Of a DNA stretch of 64,000 bases, positions 35,393 to 48,140 are shown in pieces. A model generated the notes under the pieces. That model was not told the DNA's origin and searched no databases. It was given only the letters and a program-made list of their open reading frames with translations. The number at the start of each line of letters is the position of its first letter. Position 1 is the stretch's first letter. The position numbers and the translations under genes are program-made. Source of the DNA: Apostichopus japonicus (Eukaryota > Echinodermata > Holothuroidea > Aspidochirotida > Stichopodidae); contig NC_092577.1 of assembly GCF_037975245.1 (NCBI RefSeq), positions 573,001 through 637,000 of the forward strand. Reading direction: 5' to 3'.

Positions 35393-37845
35393 CATCAAGC
35401 AAGACACCATCCAGCTACTTTTATAACTTGGAATGTTGCATTACTGTAATTAAGATGGGTTTGGCAACTTCTGAAATGATCAATTTCTGAGCATAACATC
35501 GCAGTTATAGTGGTTTTAGTTTCAATAATTGTCAGATGCAGACTATGAGATGAAAGCATGAAGTGACGCAATGACAACCACGTGACACAATGACAATCAC
35601 GTGACATGATTTTAGACCACTATGTCTCCCAGACAAAGCAACATTTTCCTTTTAATATTTGGGCAGGTTCTTCATCACATATATTTTCATCGTTTAGGTG
35701 ATCACAGAGTTTGCTTTAAAGGAGCAGTTGGATTTACAACTTCATTTAAGAGGATACGTTTAGAAACTTGGTTTGTGTGTTCAATGTATTGGACTATCAA
35801 GAAGAAATCGATACTAGTGATATTTCTGTGTCTGTAATGGATTTATAATGGTAGTAGGGAATGTTATTTTCATGCAGTCCATTCACACCTATTTGATAAT
35901 GTGAATGTACTGCATTTTAAATCCCAAGAGCTGAAAACTACTTAAAGTGAAAATCAGTGTACAAAAAAAAAAGGAATAAAAGGGTATACTAACTGATGTG
36001 TTGTTTTATCGCGAGGGTCTGAAGCTAGATAATCAATTGTTTAGTTTTATTACACCGCACTGCTCCAGTCAATAGTGGGAAAATTACATCGTCTTTACAA
36101 TTAGTTTTTTTTTTGATACGTTTAATTTCTTCATAATGATATATTACTGACACCTTAATCATTTTTAAAGGAACGTGAAATAAAAGTGATAATTAAATCT
36201 CCGAGGTGGTTGCAGATAATGGAGCAAGATGTCAGCTGCTATAGGGAGTTCAACTAGCAATGTGGCATAGTTTTGTTCTCTCTATATATGTTACGGCATT
36301 ATTTGCCATCGAATTATCCCTTTAATCCTATTATGGCCAGCACAGACTGATGTGTTTGAGCAAACATTCATATGAGAATGTTTCATCACTATGGGGCAAC
36401 GGTACCTGACATTAATCACCAGTCAAATGACTGTGTTTGTTGTATACACATATATAATGTCGTCTTAAATCATTGTAGTTCTTGTTTATAACCGTTTAAT
36501 CCGATTCTATATGTAAACTGGCGTTCTAAGGATTTACTTTTTATATGGGCGTGTAATTGTTCGTCTGTCTATATAGTGACGTCATTCCCCGCCCGTGTTA
36601 CGTAATAGGCCCACTCCCACCATCGACCCGGCAGAGAAAGTGAAAAAGTAGTAAGAATTGTCTCATAAATTACATACAGTAAAACGTTTCCTACGTTTAG
36701 AAAATAATGTGTATATAGTACAAGTCCTAAATGATAATTTCAATGAATTTTAATATATCAACGACAGGTTTTTATACATGGTTGACCATGATGGTATACC
36801 ATTCTCGTACATGCGTAATATCTCATATTTTTGCATAGGCCGTGACCTGTTGCAGATCAGTGAGCGAAACTTCCCTAACATCAGTTCAATGTGCTTGAAG
36901 GAAATCGAGAGATCTATTATTTTACAAATTCTAATAACTCCACCCATGTTTGTAGACCTCGATTGACCCATTGTGGACGTGACATCCTCAATATTGCCTC
37001 ATATTGCCATTAATGTCATTTAGTATGAATAGCTATCCTAATGGTATGTGGGCTTAACTTGGCACCTCAGCCTCTTATAACTGATTTTTAAGTGTCCCAT
37101 TAACTAGTGCGGCATTGTCTCAAAACCTTAAGGTGATATAAGACAACAAGGTAGCCGGTTTAGCCGTATCACCCCCCCCCCCCCCCGTCACTGTAATCTA
37201 GTACATAAGGGATTGTCCTAGTTTCCCTCTCACTATAATAGAAGTAGTTTGAATGATCCGCAAAGCATCGACCTAAACGATGTGCCTATAGATTCATCCA
37301 TTAAACTATATTAACTTATCATGGTCGAACGAGCCAGTGTATGTCATGGACGGACGGAACCATGCCGGTCGTATAGCCTATCAAATATTACTGTGGTCAT
37401 GATGATGTATAGGGCGAAGGGAAAGCACTATAACTATAAACCAAACCAACTTGATTAAAGTCTTGCATGATTTCATTTGATATCCTTCAGTCAGATTTAC
37501 CGAGCGTATAGCTTAGCTGTAATATAACACCAAGCAAGGGCGCGGCAACCAAAATATGCGGGTAAAAATACTGAATTTGAAGAGAAAAAAACTATGGACA
37601 ATAATTATACTTATCTTTCAAATTAAATACAAGACAAACTAAGATTCATTCACAACTTGGCTGTTATCATGATTTCGTTCAAAGTTCATGGTTTCAGAAG
37701 GGTTGCAGAGGAATGCAGGATTTCCTGCACTAACCTTCTCAGTGATGATCATATCTTGATTGTTAGAAAGAGATAAGGTGTACAAGGTTGAAGGAAACAT
37801 ATACATGCTCAGCATGTCAGAATTCTAAACGGGTTTTCTTTAAAG

Positions 37846-38377
37846 CAGGGCTTCCCTAACTTTACCCCCCCCCCCCCACGAACCCCCATATGTGGATGTC
37901 AGAGTTGTTCACGAACCGCCAACTTTTCGAGACACGATCTGAGTCATTATTATACTACAATACGTAAAACAGTGCTTCGTAAAATATCAAGTTCGTAGTG
38001 TAATATTGTAATGAAAAAAACAACAAGAGATGAACAAATATTTATTTGGAAACTTCAAGATCAGATCAGCTCTTTATCTTCACGACGTACTGTCATGCGT
38101 ACACCAACTTCACTAACGTCATGCGGCCTGTGTCTGTTTCATAATTAAGTTATTGATCACATGCACGGTACGGTACTACTATGTCAAAAGATGCGTATGG
38201 AAAGCGAAAAAAGTTTGTCAATAGGTACAACTTGCGTATATTACTAAATTATATGGTATATCAGATTTTAGTTCAACAAAAATACTCTAGTTTTTACTTT
38301 TAGAAACGTCTCACGAATCCCCTGGGATGGACTCACGCACCCCTGGGGGTTCATGCACCCCTATAAGGGAACCCCTG
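37846..38377. mobile_element. hAT-type MITE (532 bp) with palindromic 8-bp target duplication
   Basis: Begins cagggcttccct and ends with the inverted agggaacccctg. Flanked by ctttaaag at 37838-37845 and again at 38378-38385. The caggggttccc terminus is typical of hAT elements. It is inserted at the edge of the next MITE. Confidence 0.88.
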
Positions 38378-38383
38378 CTTTAA

Positions 38384-38741
38384 AGGGAGTGAAGACTCGC
38401 GCACTAAGAAACGTCCGATGCCGGTAATCTGACATAGTTTCGAATGAAGTGTAACAGAGGTGTTAGACACCACCATCGATCCCAGAAAATACACACACAG
38501 CTTGCTACCGTCGGTAATTAGACACTAGTGTACAGTCAATACATGGAGCTACGGTCAATACTCACAACACAGTGTACATATAGCAGCGATGGACATCTCA
38601 GTTCCAGATAAAAGATAACAAGGTATCACGTTTCATTACTGTCTGCATTTTGTAGCGACAAGAAGAAACTTCACTTGCAAGCAACGGAAAGTTAATTTTT
38701 TGAGAGGGCGGCATGCGGTTTGAAGCGAGTCTTCAATGCCT
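38384..38741 (+). mobile_element. piggyBac-like MITE (358 bp), interrupted at its edge by a hAT MITE
   Basis: Termini aggsattgaagactcgc (left, with one or two changes) and the inverted gcgagtcttcaatgcct, flanked by TTAA at 38380-38383 and 38742-38745. The same sequence recurs inverted at 50867-51223. TTAA flanks suggest piggyBac mobilisation; this is inference from the flanks and termini. Confidence 0.75.
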
Positions 38742-39404
38742 TTAAGTTTTTTTTTTTTTCACTCATTATCATTTGTCTTCTTTAAAGGGGGCTTCTCGTA
38801 AAAGCTTTGCTACTTCAGTCCTCCTCCACCACCTTGTAAAAATGTTGTACTCTTTTTTAATATATTTGACTGTGGAAATAAAACTCAAGTGACGTTGTTA
38901 CGTAATTGTTCTAGTTGTAACTCTACAAGGCTCTTCCACCTGTGATTCAAATCGTTCTGTTTCCCCGGTTACCTAACGATTTTCCCTAATAGTACTGCAA
39001 CGAAGGGCAGTCTGTGCCGTTGTTTTATATGTTTGTGTGTATGCCTGAGTACACTACTAATACGTGTATGCATAGCCATGCCCTCCCATTGGTTGTTCCC
39101 CTCTACTTTATGTCACGTGCATGCATAGTGAGTGAGCAAGGAGCTAAGAACATCGGCAAATGTAGAGAGAGACTGTAGATGACTTGTAATTCGCTATATA
39201 TAGCTGCCATATTTATTTTAGTATTTTGATAATATGAATAGAGTTGAACCCTGACTTCAAGTTGAGCGATCTACGGTGTTTCTACTTATCGTGGTGAAAA
39301 GTTATTACGTCATAGGGATACTTGCTGACGTCACAGGGCACGAATTCCTCCTCAAGATAGGCCAACACGTTACATCGCGAGTGTGAGTGATAGCCATGGT
39401 ATAT

Positions 39405-39847
39405 GGCAAGCCATATGGGACAAACACCTCATAATATTTCCTCGCGTTACGGAATATATACGCGTATTAATTCAAACATATACGCGTATTAAATCAGACA
39501 ATAACTGGCATGTCTTATAGCTTTCACCCACATTGCAGCCTCGCCAGTGAAATAAATGAGCCTTTGCAAAATTGGTATCTATTGACGTACACTCAGGCCA
39601 AACGTACTTGATCTAGACAACAGCATGACTTAATACGTGTATATATTCGAATTAATCCGCATATATGTATTCAAATTAATCCTCGTATGTTTTCGAATTA
39701 ATACGGTTTACATTCGAATTAATACGCGGATATATTTGCGCCTTATGATTGGCAAATAATATAAACGCGTATGTATTCGAATTACTACGCGTATATTCGT
39801 ATTAATACGCGGATATTTTATGCAGTGTTTGTCCCAAGTGGCTTGCC
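39405..39847. mobile_element. MITE-like element with 23-bp terminal inverted repeats
   Basis: Left end ggcaagccatatgggacaaa and right end, inverted, tttgtcccaagtggcttgcc match with a few changes. The interior holds many palindromic pieces of the type tacgcgtattaattc and attcgaattaatacg. No clear target duplication, so superfamily is unassigned. Confidence 0.6.
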
Positions 39848-40008
39848 AAAATCGTTTGTGTTTGTTCATATACCTCCATGGTTTGTTCAAGCGAATTGGA
39901 AAGTCAGAGATCAAGAAAAGGTCAATTTCAGGTCCACCGACCTGGTTAACTATTTGCGGATATATATATATATATAAGGCTAACTACTGAAGTAATATCA
40001 ACGACTTA

Positions 40009-40212
40009 ATGGCATTTAAGTGCGAGACTAGAAAGTTTAAGGTCATCAAATCCAGGAACGATTTCCGTGGCAGACATTATTACCGGAAAGCAAGAAAGCT
40101 TAATGAATTCTTGCCTTATAAATTTATGGACGGAATAACCGGATTGCTAGAGCAACTGAGGAAAATGTGTGCTAAAGTCAAGCACCAGGCATCAGAAAAG
40201 AGTTCCAGGTAA
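40009..40212 (+). other. Unrecognised 67-codon ORF
   Basis: ATG to TAA, lysine/arginine-rich, with a protein-like stretch (EFLPYKFMDGITGLLEQL). The end (tccag/gtaacc) could also be a splice donor. No family recognised. It may be an exon or relic of a retrotransposed gene, or chance. Confidence 0.2.
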
Positions 40213-40739
40213 CCTAACCATTGCAAAGTTACTAACTACCTGAAAATTGATGACAGATAACAATCAAAGTTATTGGAGGCGGAAGACCCTCTCATCCACT
40301 TAAAAGAGTAAAAGTCAAATCCTGTGACAGTTAAGTACATAGCAAACAGCAGTTCTTCAGAGAAGCGGTGCTCAACGTTTAAACAATGGTCTGAGGGTCA
40401 TTTTGGAAGAAGGTGTTAGCTCTGGCATATTGTTTCAATCTCCTAAATTCATTTGGCACTCGGGACTAAATGTTAACTGTCTCAGGCTTTGAGCTGTTAC
40501 GAGTGATGAAAGGTTTTTGCCCTGTAGTATAGAACTAGGAATTACAGTAGGTTTCAGAAATGGTGACCAATATAACAACATTTTCAAGTAGTCCCAAGAG
40601 AGAAATGTGACAGCTCCCTATGGCTGATGTAAAATATGAAAATGCCGGACTCCCAACCCTTCCTCAACACAGGGTGACAGGAATATCATTGTGACCTGTA
40701 CAACCTTGCGGAGGAAGGTAATAAATGTTAGTATCTCAC

Positions 40740-41110
40740 AGTTTTAACAATTACGTGGTGGATTAGTGACTACCTCAAATGACCTTTGGCCTCTGCAGAA
40801 TCAAAAGGGTTCTTGCTCTCAATAAGTTGGATCCCTGCACGTAAATTCAAGCTTTCCGTTTTTAGTCTGAGAGCTTACAAGGTTTTCAGACTTTGACCTC
40901 TGTTGACCTCAAATTTGAACTCTGCAGGAAACAAAGGAGTCCATCTACACAATAGGCGCATCCATGTTCTATGGAGTTCATCCAACCTCTACTTTGGACA
41001 GTAACCTCTTTTGACCTCAAATGATTTTCCACCTCGCACAGAAAATTTCAAATTTCTTCTACACAATATGGTGCATTCACATACCAAATATGAAGTTCAT
41101 CCAAATTGTG
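40740..41110. repeat. Decayed interspersed or tandem repeat rich in tgacctcaaatgacc
   Basis: Three to four diverged modules of about 95 bp containing tgacctcaaatga, cctctgcagaa and a segment ending gaagttcatccaa. The style is that of a high-copy genomic repeat. Confidence 0.5.
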
Positions 41111-41296
41111 CTTTTTGCGTTATTGTGCTGACAATGATCGTCCAATGGGAGCACGAGAAACTTACAAGTCAATTTAACTATCGCGCATTAGGCGCACCAT
41201 AGACGTTACTATAGTAACACAATTATGATGAAAAGTACAAAACTTGACAATTGACATAACTTGACAATTGACAGAAAGCCAATTACACTCACTTAC

Positions 41297-41435
41297 CTAT
41301 TACTGGCAATAACATCCTTCCAACGTTATGGGAATATGATGACGTATTCAAAAACGTCACCCATATTAACCACGTGATCAGGCAGATGACAAATCCCCAT
41401 ATTAGCTTGTCTAGGCGACAAAATTGCGATCTCAT
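41297..41435 (-). pseudogene. Orphan signal-anchor exon, sulfotransferase-like first exon (alternative exon or relic)
   Basis: ATG at 41435 opens 46 codons plus one base to a consensus donor (gtaagt). The product is a type II anchor: MRSQFCRLDK, then a hydrophobic span (about residues 11-27, LIWGFVICLITWLIWVTF), then a polar stem with NTSS. Length (139 bp) and donor phase (1) equal the first coding exon of sulfotransferase copy 2 at 32686-32824, so it would splice in frame onto exon 30849-30746. No further exons of a third gene are visible downstream on this strand. It is either an alternative first exon 8.6 kb upstream of copy 2 or the remnant of a third copy. Typed as pseudogene only because it is incomplete. 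Confidence 0.5.
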
Positions 41436-41842
41436 TGTAAGCAAGCTTCGGCAAACTCCTGTTACAAGCAGAACCCAGTGAGCACAGTTAACCAACAAGA
41501 CGAGTATCGAGCAACCTGTGGGAATGGGTAATAATCGGGATTAATTGGTCGAAATAAAATATAAGGCTTCTTGTGACGTCATCATATATTGCTGATCCCC
41601 CTGTTTGACAGATGTCAAAGAGAGCTGGTTCTGGCCTGTTTAGCAGATTGACTGATATAATATGAATAAATGGGTTGAATATACAACAATTATAAATTTT
41701 GAATTTGTAATTCAAGATACCGACATCGGAAATATTTCTCAAATTATTACTTTATTGTTACATTATGTATGAATGTTTTCCCAACATTAAAGCCTTCTGC
41801 TGAAGTTGTCATGTACGGTTATATTATGAAGAACATGAACTT

Positions 41843-42065
41843 ATGCATTCTCGAAACTTAAAAGTTGTTGCTCTGGTTACTACGAGATATCATGCCGGGT
41901 ATAACAGGCAACGTGAAACCTCAACCTTCACTGACTGCCGTCACAACATTTTTGTTTATAAGGTTTACAGTAGGCTACCGTTAGAACTTCGTAAGGATGA
42001 AAACTGTTTTTTGCAATTTCAAGATACCACTAGGCTAACAAGATTGCAAGGGAAGCCCAGAAAAT
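41843..42065 (+). mobile_element. Possible LINE reverse-transcriptase tail fragment
   Basis: An open frame includes [19 protein letters not shown], reminiscent of the YN.LP..IR motif near the C-terminus of LINE reverse transcriptases. It runs directly into a (TA)n tract. Weak evidence. Confidence 0.3.
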
Positions 42066-42071
42066 CAAAAC

Positions 42072-42285
<214 letters not shown>

Positions 42286-42393
42286 AAAATCCACGTATAC
42301 TCCAAAAGAAAATATTATTAGAAAAAAAGCAGAGATATAAGATATGACTCATAATTGACAAATAAATAGTATTGTTTTAGAGAATATGTTGGA

Positions 42394-42432
42394 ATTTCCG
42401 GTCCCCCTGGTCACCTTCGTCAGCAATACTTG
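42394..42432 (-). mobile_element. Penelope-like/hammerhead-like motif next to (TA)n
   Basis: On the minus strand: gctgacgaaggtgaccaggg followed by ggaccggaaattcc. Same layout (ctgacgaagg - stem - gaaa) as at 56315-56345, and likewise about 120 nt from a (TA)n tract. Inference: the end of a Penelope-like element. Confidence 0.4.
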
Positions 42433-43459
42433 GCAGTCGAATGAAAAGTAAAAAATGTTACACAATGAAAGTATGACGCCAGGTTAGTATAAGTGGCATT
42501 GATGGAATTAACGACCAAATAAACCATGACTATACAGGAACTGTGTATTTGTCAAGTCTGTAACACAAATATATTCCAATGTTGGTTGTTACCACCCTTC
42601 TTTATGTACACATCTAACGATTTCTTGTAACTCTATAATATAGAGTTATAAGATAAACTTACCTTCGCCTCTCAAGCAAAAATGTGGTCTTTTATCTCAG
42701 ATCTCCTTTTGCACAAAAGTTAAAGCATTTCTCCTCTTTCTCAAGTTGTTTGGCCTCGGTCAAGTTTTTGTAGATGATACCAATGTGTTCCTTTTATAGT
42801 GATTGTAGAGTAATTCGTTGAAGGATCCCAGACTCTCAGACAGCTCAAACATTGGTTTGTCCCTAATAAGTTTACCCAACATTGTATAGGGAAAACAAGT
42901 TACTATACAATCTTTCAGACTAATGATAAAGGTCACTATTGTTGCGACACTTTTGTTTTTGATGGGTAGGTAGTACAATAAACAAGTCGCCTAGCACGAG
43001 CTCTTAGGACTAATCAGAGTTGATAAGCATTCTTGAGTGAACCATAGTTATGATCTTTGTACTCCTTGAGTGAAGTATATAAGTATTTTCTATCACTTAA
43101 GAGAGGTTCTTCACATAGCCACAAAGGTTCAAAGTTATTATTTGTTTATTAACGTACACTTTGAGTCACGCTGTTGAGATTGATAGTGCAGCTAAAGGTT
43201 AGACTTGAGACCTCTTCAAACGGTCATTCAAATAAGATAAAGGATACTGACTGACTCATAACCCAGGCGTTATCCTAATTGTCTCATGATCAGAGAGATT
43301 CATTCTTACTGCAAGTACTAGGCTGCTTTATTTATATTTATTGTAGCGATAAGTTTTCTAATGTCATTTTCTTAAGCTGTAAGCCAAATGTTTCCAATTA
43401 TTCCATCGCTACTCGTAATAGAAATGAATTTACAGAGACCCGCCTTATGTTGATCGGTT

Positions 43460-43800
43460 TTTCTCATGTTAATCTGTTCCTTGTAACGTTACTCGGTTCC
43501 TTCTCAGTTTAATCTGTTCCTTCTCATGTTAATCTGTTCCTTCTCATGTTAATCTGTTCCTTCTCATGTTAATCTGTTCCTTGTCATGTTAATCTGTTGC
43601 TTGTCATGTTAATCTGTTGCTTGTCCTGTTAATCTGTTCCTTCTAATGTTAATCTGTTCCTTCTAATGTTACTCGGTTCCTCATGTTAATCTGTTCCTTG
43701 TCATGTTAATCTGTTCCTTGTCATGTTAATCTGTTCCTTGTCATGTTAATCTGTTCTTTACTCATGTTAATCATGTTCTTACACTACACATGTTAATCTG
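43460..43800. repeat. 20-bp tandem repeat (tcatgttaatctgttccttc)n
   Basis: About 16 copies, with variants (cttgt, gttgc, actcgg) and a decayed right edge to about 43850. Confidence 0.93.
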
Positions 43801-44164
43801 TTCTTTACTCATGTTACTCTGTTTTTGTAAACAACTCATGTTGATCTGATCTGAACTTATCTAATTTAATCTGAACTAAACTGATCTGAAATAGATTTAG
43901 GTCTGTGCAGATCACCGGTCTACCAAGTTCAATAGCACACCTCAGACCTGTTCGGTCGGAAGAGGGGGGAGGGGGGGGGGGGTGGGGGTTCTGGTGGTGA
44001 CTGATATTAAGAATCAGTCCTTCATAATCCTTACTCGTAATATGATGTGAACTATGTGTGCCTGGAGATCTCGGTCAAGATCTTGGCCTGGTTTGGACTA
44101 TATAGCTATAGCTGGATCCAGTCGAATATACTGGATCCGATCATCCTGCTACTGTACAGGTGGC

Positions 44165-44240
44165 GATCAAATGCAAAAACACACATACATACACGCACAT
44201 ATACACACACACATACATACGCACACACACATCCGCTCTC
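44165..44240. repeat. CA-rich microsatellite
   Basis: Interrupted (CA)n/(CATA)n run. ORFs rich in H-T-H-I are artefacts. Confidence 0.85.
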
Positions 44241-44925
44241 GCTTTCGAATAGCTTTACGCTTCCTTATATTCAGTCATGAATCGTTGGAACATATAATGG
44301 GTTGGTATAGTGTTCCAACATGTAGCCTAGGCCTTTATGTATAACAGAAATGAAATATTTTACCTTAGACTCACCAGGTGCCTGGAGTAGTCCTAAGTTG
44401 TCCTATCTCCACACTAGCTACACATATTATCACACACACGGGCCTCTCTCTGGATTACGTCACAAGGCATATATGGGTCCGTCCTGAATACTGAAAATAT
44501 ATGCTATCTTTTAACTCCAAGTATACATGAACTATAATTCCCGCGCCAGAAGTTCAAAGTACATGGCGTGGTCAACAGGCCGGGAATCGATCGATGAAAC
44601 AACGTAGCACAGTAAACTCAACAATGTAAACCGTCCCTAACAACTCCAACCACTTCGTAAATAAGGAGTGAGGCTGTTCATTTCCTCGACTCTTTACCAA
44701 GTCTTGCTTGTGTAAATGTCAACGAGCCGATAGTTATCTCAGTTTTAAATAGGGTAATAGAAAAACAAGTTTGCCTTCCCACACACATTACTACATATCG
44801 GAAAACTTAAGCATAGTATGCATGTATGGTGATACTACGTGCAGCGGACGAAATCAGAAAATCATAAATAATTCATTTCCGTAACCAAACGTTTCTGCGG
44901 TCTGCACGTTATTAGTGCATACCCT

Positions 44926-45134
<209 letters not shown>

Positions 45135-47344
45135 GTGCGCTTGCGATACGGCTAAGCTAGGGATAAATGATATCATAGTAATTTGCAAACTTAGTCTCTT
45201 TCGGTGAGGTTTGTCTTATCTACATATATATAGCTCTACACTGGCACCTGCAACTTTGTATGACTGATACTCTCTCCCTTCTTCCCCAACTGACTGTCCC
45301 GTCTCCTTTGTTGATATTACGTGTATTTACTGAGGGAGGGAGCAATGCACCCCAAGAAGAGCCGCAAGTTTTCAGGGTAGCCAGTCGTCACCGAAGAAGA
45401 ACAGCGGAGCCTAAGTTATTCAAACCTGACTTAAAATGAGCCAGCTCATGGAATGGAGATGTACAGATGCTGGAGTTTCGTATATGATGAAGTGTGAAAT
45501 ATGCAATGATGACCATTAGTCGATGCGACATAAATTATGTGATGAACTCCCCTTCCCCTGCCTCCCCTGCCTTCCCTTTCCCCTATTTTACCTCACACCA
45601 CCCCTCGCAGTCAAGACAAGCAAACACCATTAGTATATATGTATAATAGAGATATACTTGATGAACAAAATGCACAGATAAGAAAAATCTATTTGCATTT
45701 GCAGTTTTAAAGTTTCCTTTGATTACATTCAATTATCATGACTTAATGAATGAGCAATCTCATTATAACACCATCGCCAAGCGACATATGCTTGCATTTT
45801 CTTTTACGTTTACATTCTTTATTTTCTGTAATGGAGATGGCTTTGCAAAGAGTGATTCGAAAAATAACCAACTCATTGCATTGGTTTCAATGTCAGTCAT
45901 CACTCTCAGTATTCTAGTGAAAATATAACAAGAAAAGACAAAGGGAAGGTATAATTAAAAGGCATTATCTCCAAATGGAATTATGACATCAATCATTTAT
46001 AAAATGATAACCCCAGACACGACTATAATAGCACTTTAAAATCTAGGCCTGCAAGTGGAACAGACATGTTCTTAGCTGTTGTGGGTACGTTTTTCATCAC
46101 AATTACTCTTTATGATATGAATTATGATGCTTGTGTTTGTGTTTCCTTTAAAGTTATTAGAGAAAAGTATCATATTCTTGAAATACCTGACATTTAATTC
46201 TAACGTTTAGTTGCTCTTTGAGAAGTATCCGACCATGTTGGATTTGGCGGAGTCAGGTATCAGGAAACGAGCATGTCTTGTTACTAACTGTGCGAGCTCT
46301 TGGACCAGAACTACGGCAGGATGATCATTAACCGTGCATGTGGCGAGTCTAGACAGTTATTTTTAGTGTCTGCTCATTTCTACATTAACCTGTCATTGTG
46401 CACTGTGTTTTTATATAATGAGGGAGGGATGGGGGATAGTTAGGGTCATGCAGGGTCAGGGGTAAGTAAGGGTAGTGACACAGGTTGCTGTAATGTGATT
46501 TGAGGTCAGGCTCAAATCCCCCCCCCCCTCCCTGATGTTCCATCTTGGACACGCACCTGGTCACGATGATGGCTTTTCGGGCGCAGTATCCAAAGTGGTA
46601 TCTCGATTAAATTTAAATAAATGATATGATTGTATGATAAATCCATGCACTAGTATCACGATATTCAGGACTGTCGCCACCTATTATTGTACAATACATC
46701 TCTCATCGATATAAAATGAACAAATTCAATGTTAAAGGTTTCGTCGATAGAAGACACGAGGACAGTTTGTAGATGAAATGAGGACAAGAGATCTTCGCGA
46801 TAAGCTGTTAGTCAATAACGAATCAAGAACGAATCTTGAAAAACAAACATTCGGTCACGTGGTTGGCTGTTGATACTGTATTGGCTATACAGGAAATACT
46901 GACAGGAAGCTGTTGACTGGGATCGGATGCGTATTTGTTTCATATGCCTAAGCTGTGTACAAACCTAAGCTGTCTATAAGATTAGAGTAAAAATAGAGTT
47001 ATGCCAATATGTCCTATATGTAGAAGAATTGTGAACTTACTTGAAGACTTAGTGACAGCCGTACGTATATCGGTAGATTGTAACGCATTGAGAAAACATG
47101 TCATGACACAGAAAATTAAACAACAAAGACCTTCTACAATGTTTATCAATTGATTGAGACAAACTTCTGGTAGTATAAGGTTATGACTTACTTTGCCATT
47201 ACGATAAAGATCCTAAGAACATGAGTACCTAATAATCACAATCAATGCGCTTTTCATGGAAGAAACGTAACGTGATATTCTGTAGTCGGTCTCCACATGG
47301 CGGGTTACACGAAGCCAAATCCATATCACTGAATGCCAGACGCG

Positions 47345-47418
47345 TATCCATGAGACGGGCAGGGGGGCAGGGAGGGGAGGGGCAGAGAGGGGAGGGAGGG
47401 GCAGGGAGGGAGGGGAGG
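47345..47418. repeat. G-rich (ggggagg)n minisatellite, left part
   Basis: Purine-only on the plus strand. It continues at 48063-48140 after the inserted hAT element, so it was one array before insertion. Confidence 0.85.
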
Positions 47419-48062
47419 CAGGGCCGTCTTAAGAGATCACCGGGCCCTGGGCCCGGCAATGGAGCGGGGCCCCTCAATCAAGTGAGTTCGAAAAAAGTTG
47501 CGTGAAAAATTGACATCCTTGACAATCGCTCAAGCATAGACATGCCTGCATTTACCACCCCTCCCTATGTCGCGCATAAAGCATAAAACTTTAGCTGAAT
47601 AACATACGTGATATATCTAAAAGCTGAAATACATTATAGAAGAGTAATCTTCCAGTTGCCCTCCGTCCCTTCTCTAACAATACTGGACTCACGGTTTGTA
47701 ACACCCTTGTGTTGAGTCTTTCAACTGGGGGAACTAACGGAACTTGCGGCATTTCTTGATCGTAAACTGTGTATGATTGGCTGAAAGTCAATCTTTTTGA
47801 GGTGTTTGGAGGTGTTGTAAGCCTTCAGGGCATTGTATATTCCAGGGTTGCCAACTCAGATTCGAATATTTAATGTCAAACTCTCAAGTGTTTCACCAAC
47901 TCTCGTCACAAGTTGTCAAGTATCGAATTCAATCAGGCATAATGGCCTATTCAATAAGTTTTCCTCCCATATTAAGACATGGGTTACTACGATTGCGGGG
48001 CCCCTGGCATCGCGGGGCCCTGGGCCCTGGGCCCAGTGGGCCCATGCGTTAAGACGGCCCTG
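47419..48062. mobile_element. hAT-type non-autonomous element (644 bp) inside a G-rich minisatellite
   Basis: Begins cagggccgtcttaag and ends with the inverted cttaagacggccctg... form (ttaagacggccctg). Subterminal GGGCCCTGGGCCC blocks occur at both ends. Flanking 8-bp repeats aggggagg (47411-47418, 48063-48070) are exact, though the array itself repeats this word. No transposase ORF. Confidence 0.85.
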
Positions 48063-48140
48063 AGGGGAGGGGATGGGCAGAGAGGGGAGGGGAGGGGCAG
48101 AGAGGGGAGGGGAGAGAGGGGAGGGGCAGAGATGAGGAGT
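48063..48140. repeat. G-rich (ggggagg)n minisatellite, right part
   Basis: Continuation of the array at 47345-47418. Confidence 0.85.

Larger units (their letters stand above)
32825..41296. other. Gene-poor region with LINE ends and MITEs
   Basis: Upstream of sulfotransferase copy 2. Supported contents: two LINE 3' ends (34370-35392), a nested pair of MITEs (37838-38745), a MITE-like element (39405-39847), one short ORF (40009-40212) and a decayed tgacctc-rich repeat (40740-41110). A check on the minus strand for further sulfotransferase exons (CGxDPxC, VPKCGSRT, REPxSRY) found none. Confidence 0.6.

Noticed and set aside
36750-36971. Overlapping ORFs on both strands near 36.8 kb
   Set aside because: Neither shows a motif or splice context.
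47229-47505. Proline- and glycine-rich ORFs near 47.3 kb and 48.0 kb
   Set aside because: They translate the purine minisatellite and the GC-rich ends of the hAT element.
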